From Stenotrophomonas pavanii (GTDB lineage: Bacteria > Pseudomonadota > Gammaproteobacteria > Xanthomonadales > Xanthomonadaceae): DNA of 64,000 nt. Position 1 is the stretch's first letter; the number at the start of each line of letters is the position of its first letter. Position numbers and translations under genes: made by a program. Under the pieces are notes generated by a model. It was not told the origin of the DNA, made no database searches, and saw nothing but the letters and a program-made list of their open reading frames with translations. The DNA lies in the NCBI RefSeq assembly GCF_900101175.1, contig NZ_FNFQ01000005.1, forward strand, positions 186,001-250,000, read 5' to 3'. Of this stretch, positions 26,288 to 38,209 are shown piece after piece.

Positions 26288-27748
26288 TCACAGCAGCGGC
26301 GAGGCCAGCCGGGCGAAGGCCTCGGGCAGGCGGTGCAGCCACAGCGAGCGACCGGCCTGGTCATGCACCCGGGTGGCGCGGTCGAACTCGCCCTGCAGCA
26401 GCTCAGCCAGGGCGGCAACGCGGCCGCGGTCGCTGATCATCATCGACAGCTCGAAATTCAGCCGGAAGCTGCGGTGGTCGAAGTTGGCGCTGCCGACGAT
26501 GCAGACATCGTCATCGGCAATGAAGGCCTTGGTATGCAGCATGCGCGGCCCGTACTCATAGATCTTCACGCCGGCGTGCAACAGCTCATCGAAGTAGGAG
26601 CGTGCGGCCTGGGTCACGAACCAGGAATCGCTCATCTTCGGTACCAGCAGGCGCACGTCCAGGCCGCCCAGCGCGGCCGAGGTCAGCGCCATCCGCGCCG
26701 CTTCACCCGGCACGAAGTAGGGCGTCACCAGCCACACCCGCTCGTTCGCTTCCTGGATCGCCGCCACATGCAGGCGGTGGATGGTCTCCCAGCCCGAGTC
26801 GGGCCCGGAGACCAGCACCTGCGCGTTGATCGGTCCATCCGCGCGCATCGGCACATCGGCCGGCCACAACCGGGCGATGTCGAATCGGGAGTGGTCCTGG
26901 CCGCTGGCGTACAGCCAGTCCTCGGCGAACACCAGCTGCAGGCTGCGCACCACATGGCCGCGGATACGCATGTGCAGGTCGCGGTAGGCGTCGGGCCTGC
27001 GGCGCTCGTCCTCTTCGTCGGTGATGTTGATGCCACCGGTGAAGGCCACGCGGCCATCGACGATCACCAGCTTGCGGTGCGTGCGCAGGTTCAGCCACGG
27101 ACGCTTGAACGGCTTCAGCAGTTGCCGCGGATGGAACCAGATCGCCTCGCCACCGGCGTCCAGCAGCGGTTGCAGGAAGCGGCGGGGCAGGGCGGACGAG
27201 CCGACCGCATCCAGCAGCAGGCGCACCTGTACGCCGGCGCCGGCGCGCTCGACCAGCGCGTCGCGCACCGCGGTGCCGGCGTGGTCGGGGTTGAAGATGT
27301 AGTACTCCAGGTGCACATGGTCGCGGGCCTGCGCGATGGCGTCGAGCAGCGCGTCATAGGTCGCGGCGCCGTCCACCAGCCAGGTCACTTCGGTGGCGCT
27401 GCTCGGTGCCAGCCCGGTGGTGGCCTGGGCGACCTTGGCCAGCTCGGTGCAGTCCGCATCGGGCGGGCAGACATCGCTGTAGTGCTCCATGCCCGAGCGC
27501 GCGCGGCCGCGACGCAGGCGCTGCCGCTTCACCTTCTGCGGGCCCAGCAGGTAATAGATGAAGAGCCCCAGGTAGGGCAGCAGCGCCAATGACAGGATCC
27601 AGCTCAGCGTGGCCACCGGCTCACGCTTCTGCAGCATGATCCAGCCCGCCAGCGCGAACAGGTACAGCAGGTAGGCCACCGCCAGGATCGAGCCAAGGTG
27701 GGCGATGCCGTCAAGCCAGTGGCGCAGGGAGTCGAAGAGGGCGAGCAT
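26288..27748 (-). CDS. cls: Cardiolipin synthase (phospholipase D family)
   Basis: Makes cardiolipin from phosphatidylglycerol at the inner membrane. The 486-residue protein has two N-terminal membrane helices (about 15-60), then two phospholipase-D catalytic motifs: HRKLVIVDGRVAFTGGIN near residue 230 and HTKAFIADDDVCIVGSANFD near 405, each with the HxK(x)4D pattern. N-terminal helices and two full motifs fit ClsA rather than ClsB/C. A perfect GGGGTCAGATC inverted repeat lies just upstream. Confidence 0.93.
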   Translation of the reverse strand: MLALFDSLRHWLDGIAHLGSILAVAYLLYLFALAGWIMLQKREPVATLSWILSLALLPYLGLFIYYLLGPQKVKRQRLRRGRARSGMEHYSDVCPPDADCTELAKVAQATTGLAPSSATEVTWLVDGAATYDALLDAIAQARDHVHLEYYIFNPDHAGTAVRDALVERAGAGVQVRLLLDAVGSSALPRRFLQPLLDAGGEAIWFHPRQLLKPFKRPWLNLRTHRKLVIVDGRVAFTGGINITDEEDERRRPDAYRDLHMRIRGHVVRSLQLVFAEDWLYASGQDHSRFDIARLWPADVPMRADGPINAQVLVSGPDSGWETIHRLHVAAIQEANERVWLVTPYFVPGEAARMALTSAALGGLDVRLLVPKMSDSWFVTQAARSYFDELLHAGVKIYEYGPRMLHTKAFIADDDVCIVGSANFDHRSFRLNFELSMMISDRGRVAALAELLQGEFDRATRVHDQAGRSLWLHRLPEAFARLASPLL

Positions 27749-27779
27749 CCGCCGATCATAGCGGCGCGTGCTGCCGGAT

Positions 27780-27821
27780 GGGGTCAGATCCCTTTTTGCT
27801 CAGGAAAAGGGATCTGACCCC
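27780..27821. repeat. Perfect 17-bp inverted repeat (GGGGTCAGATC family)
   Basis: Arms GGGGTCAGATCCCTTTT (27780-27796) and its exact complement (27805-27821), loop 8 bases. Relatives occur at 61075-61114 and, looser, near 47800 and 51559-51600. It sits between cls and the exbD2 terminator. Confidence 0.8.
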
Positions 27822-27847
27822 AAGCCGTGCGCCACGACGAAAACACA

Positions 27848-27876
27848 AAAAAACGCCCCTGTCTCCAGGGGCGTCT
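27848..27876 (-). terminator. Terminator of the tonB-exb cluster
   Basis: On the minus strand, ACGCCCCTGGAGACAGGGGCGT forms an 8-9 bp stem followed by a run of eight T. It lies about 40 bp beyond the exbD2 stop. Confidence 0.9.
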
Positions 27877-27913
27877 GCAGTCGCGTCATGACTGTTGTGT
27901 TGCGGTGTAGCGA

Positions 27914-28327
27914 TTACTGCTGCACAAAACCGATCTTCTTCATCTGAGCGTTCTTCGCGGCGGCCAGAACCTTGGCCATCACGTCGTACTCGGAATCCGG
28001 GCTGGCGTCGATGCGCAGTTCCGGCTGGTTGGTCGGGTCACGCTGGACCTCCTGCTCCATCCGCTGCTGCAGCTCGCTGGTATTGATCGGGCTGTTGTTC
28101 CACGAGACCTGGTTGCTGGCGTCGATCTTCAGCTCGATCGGCGGCGGCGGTTCGACCAGCTGCGGCGGTGGGTTGAGCACGCGCTGCGGCAGGTCCACGG
28201 CGATCGGGTACGTCATGATCGGCGCGGTCACGATGAAGATGATCAGCAGAACCAGCATCACGTCCACCAGGGGCGTGACGTTGATGTCTGCCATGGGGCC
28301 CTTGCCACCACCACTACTGAATGCCAT
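27914..28327 (-). CDS. exbD2: Biopolymer transport protein ExbD (second copy)
   Basis: A 137-residue inner-membrane protein of the TonB energising complex. It begins [31 protein letters not shown], where the Asp in the membrane helix is the proton-carrying residue of ExbD/TolR. A periplasmic domain follows (about 45-137). It starts 3 bp after the exbD1 stop, so the two are co-translated, and is the last gene of tonB-exbB-exbD1-exbD2. In Xanthomonas the second ExbD is known to be dispensable for iron uptake but needed in plant interaction; whether that holds here is unknown. Confidence 0.92.
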   Translation of the reverse strand: MAFSSGGGKGPMADINVTPLVDVMLVLLIIFIVTAPIMTYPIAVDLPQRVLNPPPQLVEPPPPIELKIDASNQVSWNNSPINTSELQQRMEQEVQRDPTNQPELRIDASPDSEYDVMAKVLAAAKNAQMKKIGFVQQ

Positions 28328-28330
28328 GGC

Positions 28331-28756
28331 TTATTGCCCCTTTTCTTTGGTTGCAACGAAGCCGACGTCCAGCATGCCCTGTTCCTGCGCGACCTTGGTC
28401 AGGTCGTTGATGACGCGCATCTTGGTGGTGCGGTCACCACGCAGGTTCAGCGGCGGCTGCGGGGTCTGCTGTGCGGCGGTCGCCAAGCGGGACTCGAGAG
28501 TCTGCTTGTTGATTTCTTCGTCGTTCCAGTAGATCGAGCCGTCTTCCTTGACTGCCAGCGTGATCGGGTTCGGACGCTTTTCAGCATCTTCCGGCTTCTG
28601 GATCAGGTTGGCTTCCGGCAGATCCACCTTGACCTTGTGGGACATCAGGGGCGCCGTGATGATGAAGATGATCAGCAGCACCAGCATCACGTCCACGAGG
28701 GGCGTAACGTTGATGTCGGCCATGGGGCCGCCGCTGTTACCACTACTGAAAGCCAT
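28331..28756 (-). CDS. exbD1: Biopolymer transport protein ExbD (first copy)
   Basis: A 141-residue ExbD: one membrane helix with the proton-channel Asp in [16 protein letters not shown], then a periplasmic domain that contacts TonB. It is very similar in its first 40 residues to exbD2 but diverged in the periplasmic part, so the duplication is old. Located 61 bp after exbB and 3 bp before exbD2 in one operon. Confidence 0.93.
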   Translation of the reverse strand: MAFSSGNSGGPMADINVTPLVDVMLVLLIIFIITAPLMSHKVKVDLPEANLIQKPEDAEKRPNPITLAVKEDGSIYWNDEEINKQTLESRLATAAQQTPQPPLNLRGDRTTKMRVINDLTKVAQEQGMLDVGFVATKEKGQ

Positions 28757-28817
28757 AACGGGCTCCGTCTAGATCTTGGTGACTACTTACTTCGTCGCTG
28801 GGTGACGCGCGCCGCAA

Positions 28818-29579
28818 TTAGCGGACGCGCGAACCGGTGGCGAAGAAGTCGTGCAGGTCGTGCGCGAAGGTATCGAACTTGCTGATGGTCGCGCTGTTGA
28901 TCTTGCTGAAGAAGTTGAAGGCGAACACGGCCGGGATTGCGACGAACAGACCGATCGCGGTCATGATCAGCGCTTCACCCACCGGGCCGGCAACGGCGTC
29001 GATCGAAGCGGAGCCGGTGGCACCGATCTTGATCAGCGCGCCGTAGATGCCCCACACGGTACCCAGCAGACCGACGAACGGAGCGGTTGCACCGACGGTG
29101 GCCAGCAGGGTCATGCCCGACTGCAGCTTGTTGCTTTCGCGGGTCACGGCCTGGCGCAGGGCGCGGTCGACGAACTCCGAACGGCTCAGGTTCTCACCGA
29201 CGCCGCCGGTAGCACCGCCTTCAGCGCGCTGGTGGTGGGCAGCGGCCTGGGCAGCGTCCAGGGCGATCTTCGAGAACGGCTCCGAAGCCGGCTGCTCTTC
29301 CATCGCACGGATGGCGTCCTGCGCGTTCGGGGTGTCCCAGAACAGGCTGACGACGCGGTCAGCGGCGCTCTTCAGGCGGGTAGCACGGAAGATGTTGATG
29401 ACGGTCCAGTACCAGGACATGGCCGACATGGCGATCAGGGTCAGCAGCACGACCCAGGAAACCGCGAAATCACCCGGCTTGGTGGTCATTTCGTGGATCA
29501 GGTGCTCGAAGCCCATCTGCGACAGGGCGTTGGACGGATTGCCCCCGGCAGCAGCGGCGATGAAAATTTCCTGCAGCAT
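28818..29579 (-). CDS. exbB: Biopolymer transport protein ExbB
   Basis: MotA/TolQ/ExbB proton-channel protein (253 residues) that forms the pentameric motor driving TonB. Three membrane helices are visible (about 38-60, 150-178 and 195-220), with the family signature GLLGTVWGIYGAL and the helix EALIMTAIGLFVAIPAVFAFNFF. It lies between tonB and exbD1. The unusually large loop (about 75-145) contains a glycine-rich insert, as in other xanthomonad ExbB proteins. Confidence 0.94.
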   Translation of the reverse strand: MLQEIFIAAAAGGNPSNALSQMGFEHLIHEMTTKPGDFAVSWVVLLTLIAMSAMSWYWTVINIFRATRLKSAADRVVSLFWDTPNAQDAIRAMEEQPASEPFSKIALDAAQAAAHHQRAEGGATGGVGENLSRSEFVDRALRQAVTRESNKLQSGMTLLATVGATAPFVGLLGTVWGIYGALIKIGATGSASIDAVAGPVGEALIMTAIGLFVAIPAVFAFNFFSKINSATISKFDTFAHDLHDFFATGSRVR

Positions 29580-29673
29580 GACGCTTACCTTTGTTGTGTG
29601 TGGTGATAAAGGGTGTAGCTAAGCTAAACAATCGAACCGGGAGCGGGGGTGGCCGGAGGGCCACCCGGACGCA

Positions 29674-30342
29674 TCAGTTCAGCGCAAAGTTGACCGGGAC
29701 GCGAACGCGACCTGCCGCCTTCTTACCGCCAGATTCAGCGGCGTTGAAGCGCCACTTGCGAGCTGCTTCCATCGCAGCACGGTCCAGGTCGCGGTTACGG
29801 CTGGACTTTTCCACCGTGACATTGGTGACGTTGCCGTTGGCATCGACATCAATGATCAGGATCACTTCGCCCTGGATACCCGCGCGGAAGGCGGCCGGCG
29901 GGTAGCGCGGCGGATTCATGGCCTTCGACGAGATGTCCACGCTGGCCTCGATCGAGGTCGGCGGAGCCGGCGGCGACGGGGGCGACGGCGGGGTGACGAT
30001 ATCGTTCGGGCGCGGCTCCGGCACGTCCACGACCGGCGCCTGCGGCGGCGGCGGTACGGGCGACGGCTTCGGCGGCGACAGATTCTTCACCGGCGGTGGC
30101 GGAGTATCCTGCGGCGGCGGCGGCGGCGGCGGCGGTGGGGGCGGCGGCGGCGCGTCGACGATGGTCACCATGACGTTGCGCTCCTTCTCCGCGACGGCCT
30201 TGGGAGCCACGGCGGGAATGAGGAGCATCATGAAGGCGGCCAGATGCAGGGCAATTACAAACGCGATGCCGACGATGCGAGGCCAGCTCAGCCCCTTGTC
30301 ATCGGGTTGTTCGTACCGGTGAACGACTAGTTGTTCCGTCAT
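29674..30342 (-). CDS. tonB: Energy-transducing protein TonB
   Basis: Links the ExbBD motor to outer-membrane receptors. The 222-residue protein starts MTEQLVVHRYEQPDDKG, has one N-terminal membrane helix (about 22-44), then a proline spacer with a run of 13 Pro and further PPPP blocks (about 65-125), and a C-terminal TonB domain (about 140-222) with NPPRYPPAAFRAGIQGEV and DVDANGNV. I chose 30342 over 30357 because this start agrees with the xanthomonad form. First gene of the cluster; it can serve the receptor at 6275-8365. Confidence 0.95.
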   Translation of the reverse strand: MTEQLVVHRYEQPDDKGLSWPRIVGIAFVIALHLAAFMMLLIPAVAPKAVAEKERNVMVTIVDAPPPPPPPPPPPPPQDTPPPPVKNLSPPKPSPVPPPPQAPVVDVPEPRPNDIVTPPSPPSPPAPPTSIEASVDISSKAMNPPRYPPAAFRAGIQGEVILIIDVDANGNVTNVTVEKSSRNRDLDRAAMEAARKWRFNAAESGGKKAAGRVRVPVNFALN

Positions 30343-30485
30343 GCGCCAAGAGCTCAATAGTGGGGCCGGGATGCCGGGGGCGGAATCCCTGATCAGCGGT
30401 GCATGACACCGCAGGAACCTCCAAGCTTATACCAATCCTGAGCGCCTGCGCATCAACTGAGCAGGCGTTCAGGCGTTATTCCTAC

Positions 30486-31679
30486 TTACTTCAGGTTGAT
30501 GATTTTCTTGGCATCAGCCTGGTTCTTCACACCCTTCGCCAGCGCCTGCTGGGCGGCCTGCTTGGCCTCCGGGATGCGACCTTCGGCATGCAGGACGCGT
30601 GCCAGGTTCAGGTAGGTCTCACCGTCCTTGGAGAGCGGGGCGGCCTTCTGCCACGCGTCGATCGCCTGCGGCACCTGGTCGGAGTAGTAGTAGGACTGGG
30701 CCAGCGCCAGGTAGACCTGGTAGTCCGGCTTCAGGATGCCCTTCTGCAACCCTTCGTTGATGACCGCGATGACGTCCTTTTCCTTGTTCTCGGTGTTGGC
30801 ATAGATCGAGTACAGCTGCTTGTACTCGCGCTCGTCGGTGAGCTGGCCGCTGCTGCGCAGCTTGTCCATCACCGCGGCGGCCTTCGGCATCTGGTCAGCC
30901 TGCATGTACATGTTGGCCAGGTTCAGCTGGGCCTTCTTGTCATTCGGGTTCTTGGCCGCCAGCGCTTCTGCGGCCTGCACCGCCTCACCGGTCTGGCCGG
31001 CTTCGGACAGGGCAGCCATCAGCAGCTGGTTCCAGTTGTCCTTCGGCTCGGTGGCACCGGCAATGGCCTGCTTCAGCACCGGGATCGCTTCCTGGTAGCG
31101 CTCCAGCTGGTACAGCGCCTGGCCCTTGGCGATCAGCTCTTCCGGCTTGGTCGACTTGCTCTCGGCGAAGTACTTGTCCAGGGTGGCCAGGCCTTCGGCG
31201 GTCTGGTCTTCCTGCAGCTGCAGCTGGCCGAGCATCAGCATCGACTGGAAGTGACCGTTGTTGTCCAGACCGTTGAACTGGATCGCCTGCTTCAGGTACG
31301 CGATCGCGCCCGGGACGTCGTCGGTCTGGTACGCCGCCTGCGAGGCCAGCTGCGCGGCCAGCGACTTGTCGTACTCGTTGGACGCGCTGTCGGCCAGGAT
31401 CGCGTCGGCCTGCTCACGCGTTTCCGGGAACTTTTCCTTGTTGTAGCTGTCAATCATTTTCTGCAGCTTGCTGCCCATCTTGGCCGAGGCCTTGGCGGTC
31501 GGCTCCTGGCGGGTCGCATTCGGGTACAGCGGTTCGGCCTTGGCCTGCTTGCTGCTGCCGCCGCGGCTGCCACGGTCGGAGGAACGCGAGGACTGCGCAA
31601 AGGCATCGGTGACCACGGCGCCGGTCAGGGCGGTCGCGACGAGGACGGAAAGCACAGCTTTGTGGTTACGGAAAATCAT
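30486..31679 (-). CDS. Tetratricopeptide-repeat periplasmic protein
   Basis: A 397-residue exported protein with a signal peptide (about 1-29, ending DAFAQS), a short basic Ser/Gly/Arg stretch, then about nine TPR-like helical pairs (for example GEAVQAAEALAAKNPNDKKAQLNLANMYMQADQM). TPR arrays mediate protein-protein contacts; the partner is unknown. It lies 143 bp upstream of tonB on the same strand, and this position is shared with other xanthomonads in my recollection, so a link to envelope or TonB function is possible but unproven. Confidence 0.8.
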   Translation of the reverse strand: MIFRNHKAVLSVLVATALTGAVVTDAFAQSSRSSDRGSRGGSSKQAKAEPLYPNATRQEPTAKASAKMGSKLQKMIDSYNKEKFPETREQADAILADSASNEYDKSLAAQLASQAAYQTDDVPGAIAYLKQAIQFNGLDNNGHFQSMLMLGQLQLQEDQTAEGLATLDKYFAESKSTKPEELIAKGQALYQLERYQEAIPVLKQAIAGATEPKDNWNQLLMAALSEAGQTGEAVQAAEALAAKNPNDKKAQLNLANMYMQADQMPKAAAVMDKLRSSGQLTDEREYKQLYSIYANTENKEKDVIAVINEGLQKGILKPDYQVYLALAQSYYYSDQVPQAIDAWQKAAPLSKDGETYLNLARVLHAEGRIPEAKQAAQQALAKGVKNQADAKKIINLK

Positions 31680-31811
31680 CGTTCACCTCGATCGAACCGC
31701 CGGATAGCGGCAAAGTCGGACTGTCAGAAAAATCTGAGCCGCCAAACGTATCAGAAACAGATGGCGTGAGAAATCGTTTTATGTGCTGCAATACAGCATA
31801 GAACTGCGCAC

Positions 31812-32618
31812 TCATCCGCACTTTGGCCGCAGCCCGGCCGCCTGCGCCTGCTGGTACACCGGCGTCAGGCCCGGTGCATCACGGCGCAGTTCCTGGATCC
31901 GGTTGGCCGGATCGGGGTGGGTGGACAGCCATTGCGGGCTGCGACCACCGCTGGCCGCCATCATGTTCTGCCACAGATCGACCGCCTGCGCCGGGTTGAA
32001 GCCGGCCTGGGCCATCAGCCGTTGGCCAATGACATCGGCCTCGCTTTCCTGGGTCCGCGAGCCTGGCAGCAGAAAAGCCGCCTGCGCACCCATGCCACCC
32101 AACTGGTTGACCGTGCTGGCGGCACCATCGCCATAGGCAGCACCGGCCAGTGCCCCCAGGACGGCGAGGCCCGTCTGCGCGCCCATCTGGCGCGTAATGC
32201 GCTCTTCGTGGTGGCGGGCGATCACATGGCCGATTTCGTGGCCGATCACGGCAGCCAGCTGATCCTGGTTCTTGGCGACGGTGAAGATGCCGGTATTGAC
32301 GCCCACCTTGCCGCCGGGAAGGGCGAACGCATTGGGTTCCTTGTCGACAAAGACCGCCGTCTCCCACCGTACGCCACGGTACTGGGGCGGCAACTGCGCC
32401 ACCAGCGCGTTGACCACGCACTGCACGTAGCCGTTCTGGCGGCCATCGGTGCTGATCTTCTCTTTCTGCTTGGTCTCGGCAAACGCCTGCGCGCCGAGCT
32501 GGTCCAGCTGTGCCTGCGACACGCCGCCCACCATCTGCCGTCGTCCGGTAGGCGAGGTCGTGGTCGCGCAGGCACTGACGACGGTGGTGATGACTAGAGC
32601 CAGCAGCAGTTGTTTCAT
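31812..32618 (-). CDS. M48-family metalloprotease, lipoprotein
   Basis: A 268-residue periplasmic zinc protease of the BepA/LoiP-like group. It begins with a lipoprotein signal (MKQLLLALVITTVVSAC, acylated Cys at 17), then the M48 domain with the zinc motif GHEIGHVIARHH near residues 120-131, and the third ligand region ESEADVIGQRLM. The start at 32618 is fixed by the lipobox; a longer frame upstream lacks it. The family takes part in outer-membrane protein quality control. It is a single gene between the TPR protein and a CPBP protease. Confidence 0.9.
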   Translation of the reverse strand: MKQLLLALVITTVVSACATTTSPTGRRQMVGGVSQAQLDQLGAQAFAETKQKEKISTDGRQNGYVQCVVNALVAQLPPQYRGVRWETAVFVDKEPNAFALPGGKVGVNTGIFTVAKNQDQLAAVIGHEIGHVIARHHEERITRQMGAQTGLAVLGALAGAAYGDGAASTVNQLGGMGAQAAFLLPGSRTQESEADVIGQRLMAQAGFNPAQAVDLWQNMMAASGGRSPQWLSTHPDPANRIQELRRDAPGLTPVYQQAQAAGLRPKCG

Positions 32619-32689
32619 GGGTCCGCCCCCGTGTTCATGTGCGCAGTGTGTAGCGTACCTGCTTAATCTTTCGTCAAGCGGGCACAGCG

Positions 32690-33535
32690 TTACGTTGACC
32701 CCAGGAACACCATTGCGGCCAGCGCCACCGCGTTGTTCAGCGCATGCGCGGCGATGGCCGCCCACAGGGTGCCGGTACGCCGGTACAGCCAGCAGAAGGC
32801 GGCGCCCATGCCGCCGTACACCAGCCACAGCTGCGCCATGCCCAGCAGCGAGTTCTTGCTGACACCGGGCACTTCATGGACCAGCGCGAAGGCCAGGCTG
32901 CTGAGGACCAGGCCCAGCCAGGGGCGGCCGGCCTGCCACAGGCGCCCGAACAGGACGCGGCGGAACAGCAGTTCTTCGTACGCCGGCGCGAGGACCACCG
33001 CAAACAGCACCAGGAACAGCGGGAAGCGCGCGATCGCGCTCTGCATCAGTTCCACGTTGGTCGGCACCGGCTCGATCCCGAACTGCCTGGAAAGGAAGGC
33101 GATGCCGTTGCTGCCGAGCACGATCAGGGTCGCCACCAGCAGGGTCCACCCCCACGTGGACGGCCTCAGCAGCGCCTGCCGCGAGGCCTGGCGTTCACTG
33201 ACGCTTGCCGGACGCCGCCAGAAGTACAGCAGCAGTGCCGCGCCGCCGGTAGCGATCAACGCCATCAGGATCTGCGCCAGGGCACCGGGCTGGCCGACCG
33301 CTGCGCCGACGGCATCCGGCGACAGCGCGCCGCCGTTGGCATCCGCATTGGCACGGCTGACCATGATCGCGCGGTAGAAGCCCCAGAACAGGCCACTGAC
33401 CATGCTCAGGCCGATCAGGGTGATCGCGGCAATACCCAGGTCGATGAAGAAACCTGCCAGCGGGGCCACGGCACGCGGCGGGACAGACGCGGGCGGAACC
33501 GGAGGCGGAGCGGAAGCCGGGGCGGAAACGGACAT
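32690..33535 (-). CDS. CPBP (CAAX-type) intramembrane protease
   Basis: A polytopic membrane protein of 281 residues with the Abi/CPBP motifs EELLFRRVLFGRL (EExxxR) and, near the end, AAHALNNAVAL (HxxxN). About eight hydrophobic segments are visible after a proline/alanine-rich N-terminus (MSVSAPASAPPPVPP). Members are often called CAAX proteases or bacteriocin-immunity-like proteins; here, in a core-gene setting, the substrate is unknown. I chose MSVSAP (33535) over the longer frame. Confidence 0.85.
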   Translation of the reverse strand: MSVSAPASAPPPVPPASVPPRAVAPLAGFFIDLGIAAITLIGLSMVSGLFWGFYRAIMVSRANADANGGALSPDAVGAAVGQPGALAQILMALIATGGAALLLYFWRRPASVSERQASRQALLRPSTWGWTLLVATLIVLGSNGIAFLSRQFGIEPVPTNVELMQSAIARFPLFLVLFAVVLAPAYEELLFRRVLFGRLWQAGRPWLGLVLSSLAFALVHEVPGVSKNSLLGMAQLWLVYGGMGAAFCWLYRRTGTLWAAIAAHALNNAVALAAMVFLGST

Positions 33536-33602
33536 CAGATACCTGCGTTCAAGGGACAGAGGCCGGTGCGCCTCCCCGCGCACCGGCCGGCTGCCGATTG
33601 TG

Positions 33603-36137
<2,535 letters not shown>

Positions 36138-36174
36138 TTATACCAGCCGGGGTCGAGCGGCCCTGGTGTGCCCA

Positions 36175-37269
36175 CTATGGCACAGCCACGATCTGTGCAT
36201 GTTCCACGTGGAACCGGGCAATATGGGTCAGCTCCTGCAGCGCTGCCGGGGTTTCGGTGGCAGTGACAAAGATCTGTGCCGGGCCGCTGAGCAGGCGCTC
36301 CAGTACCCGCGCCTGGTGGGTCCGGTCCAGCTCCGAAGCCAGATCGTCGAGGGCAATCACCGGCCACTCGCCGCGCTGCTCCGCGTAGTCCTCGGCCTGT
36401 GCCAGCAGGCACGCCAATGCCGTCAGCTTGGCCTGGCCGCGAGAGAGCGCGTCACGACCGGGAATGCTGTGGAAATCCACGCTCCAATCGGCCCGGTGCG
36501 GCCCGACCGAGGTGTAACCGGCCTGGCGGTCACGTTCCCGTGCCAGAAGCAGGGCATCGGCCAGAGGAAGCTCATGCCGACGCCACCCCGCACTGAGTTC
36601 CAGGCCCTGGATGCCGAGCTGCGGCGCCAGGCTGGCAGCCAGCGCCACGGTGCGCTGCTGCAAGCGCTCCAGGTAGTGCTGGCGACGACTGGTCAGAGGT
36701 TCTCCGGCCTCGGCAAGCTCATGATCCCAGGTATCGAGCATCCGTGGCGGCCCCCCTTGCTTGAGCAGGGCGTTGCGCTGCTTCAGCGCACGCGAATAGC
36801 GGCGCCACAGGGACAGGAAATCAGGTTCCACGTGGAACAAGCCCCAATCGAGGAAACGGCGACGGGGTTCACCGCCTCCACTGACCAGCGCGTGGCTGCC
36901 GGGCTCGAACGTCACGACGGCCAGCGCTGCGCATAGATTGCCCAGCTGGGCCACGTCCTCACCGTCCAATCGTCCCTTCCAGTCCTGGCCACTGTGGCGC
37001 AGGCCGGCCTTCCGGCGGTGCGGCGGATGGTCCGCGCGTTGTTCGTCCCATTCGACGAAGATTTCCAGGGCTTCCTGGCCCTGGCGCACCAGACCATCGC
37101 GTACCCGGCCTCGGAAGCTCCGCCCGTACGCCATCAGATGCAGGGCCTCCAGCACGCTGGTCTTGCCGGCACCGTTGTCGCCAGTCAGCAGGTTCAGTCC
37201 CGGCTGGGGCGAAAGGTCCACCGCACTGAAGCGACGCAGTTGGTGCAAGGCGAGGCGGCGGATAAGCAT
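36175..37269 (-). CDS. recF: DNA replication and repair protein RecF
   Basis: A 364-residue SMC-like ATPase that helps load RecA at gaps. It starts [19 protein letters not shown], with Walker [16 protein letters not shown] at about 31-45, and C-terminal signature-type segments ([29 protein letters not shown]). The start at 37269 was chosen by family form; upstream codons read into the intergenic DNA. Two parS-like sites lie at the 3' end and in the middle of this gene, so its sequence carries a second, chromosome-segregation function. Confidence 0.95.
   Translation of the reverse strand: MLIRRLALHQLRRFSAVDLSPQPGLNLLTGDNGAGKTSVLEALHLMAYGRSFRGRVRDGLVRQGQEALEIFVEWDEQRADHPPHRRKAGLRHSGQDWKGRLDGEDVAQLGNLCAALAVVTFEPGSHALVSGGGEPRRRFLDWGLFHVEPDFLSLWRRYSRALKQRNALLKQGGPPRMLDTWDHELAEAGEPLTSRRQHYLERLQQRTVALAASLAPQLGIQGLELSAGWRRHELPLADALLLARERDRQAGYTSVGPHRADWSVDFHSIPGRDALSRGQAKLTALACLLAQAEDYAEQRGEWPVIALDDLASELDRTHQARVLERLLSGPAQIFVTATETPAALQELTHIARFHVEHAQIVAVP
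36200..36215. promoter_or_regulatory. parS-like ParB-binding site 1
   Basis: TGTTCCACGTGGAACC, a near-perfect 16-bp palindrome equal to the form known from Pseudomonas. It lies inside the 3' end of recF. Confidence 0.85.
36824..36839. promoter_or_regulatory. parS-like ParB-binding site 2
   Basis: GGTTCCACGTGGAACA, within recF codons for FHVEP. Confidence 0.8.
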
Positions 37270-37396
37270 GGGGCGCGAAAGACCATCCGCACGGGGCGGT
37301 AGAGGGGGCGGGGAATCCATCAGCTTACTGCATCGGTCAAGCCGGGGCCGACGGCACCACGTACCGCGTGGAGCGGGGTAGTCCAGAACGATGCCC

Positions 37397-37412
37397 TGTT
37401 CCACGTGGCGGG
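37397..37412. promoter_or_regulatory. Degenerate parS-like half-site
   Basis: TGTTCCACGTGGCGGG: the left half is perfect, the right arm is diverged. Confidence 0.45.
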
Positions 37413-38142
37413 AATGGCGTCGCGGGTTACCTCGAAATCCTTCGATTCTGCACCGCGATGGCGGGAGCAGCCGCCCAGATTTCAGCGAAATCAGCGCGTC
37501 TACGGAGAGCGGTTCGTGATAACGGACGGAGCCCGCGACCGTTCCTGCAGATTGCTTCAAATCTGAGACCCAAGGTCCTGGAGGGTTCCACAGATTTCAA
37601 GAAATTCGCGCCGATCGTTTCACGCTGTCCACAGCGGCACTGTATGACTTATACACAAGGTATGGGCAATCTGTGGATAAAAAAGCGGCTTTGCACCGGC
37701 CTCGAAACTATCCACAGGTTCTCCCCCAGGCTGTGGGGCCTATATACAGGGGGTTTCAGCCCTAAAAAGATCTTTTAAATCATAAACATAGCCTGTTTTT
37801 CCACCAGATCTGGAGCTACCATCACCACCATGCTTTAGATTTATACCCAGATTTAGAAGCTAGGCGAGCCCCGATCTGCCGGAAATGCAGCCTGTGGACA
37901 GGGTCGTTTCGCAGAGGCGCGAGCACCGCGATGTCGGCTGCCTTCACCTGCGTCAGCGCCTTCCGCTGGGAAACCCGACCGGCTGAGGAAAGAGCACTGA
38001 GTTCCTGATCGGGCGGCCGTCCGACGAACCGGAGTCCTGGCCAGGGGCAAGCGATTGCCTGGGACACCTACCGCCTGTTTCACTCCGATCCGAAGCTCGA
38101 TAAACCGGCCACACAGACCGGCGCAGCGGAAGCACGTTTCGA

Positions 38143-38158
38143 TGCTCCACGTGGAACC
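38143..38158. promoter_or_regulatory. parS-like ParB-binding site 3
   Basis: TGCTCCACGTGGAACC, one mismatch to the palindrome, just beyond the dnaN terminator. Confidence 0.75.
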
Positions 38159-38163
38159 AAAAA

Positions 38164-38189
38164 AAACGCCCGGGAATATCCCGGGCGTC
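38164..38189 (-). terminator. Intrinsic terminator of dnaN
   Basis: On the minus strand CGCCCGGGATATTCCCGGGCG forms a perfect 9-bp GC stem followed by a run of T residues. It lies between two parS-like sites. Confidence 0.9.
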
Positions 38190-38193
38190 GTCT

Positions 38194-38209
38194 GGTTCCA
38201 CGTGGAACA
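38194..38209. promoter_or_regulatory. parS-like ParB-binding site 4
   Basis: GGTTCCACGTGGAACA, 10 bp after the dnaN stop. Confidence 0.8.
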
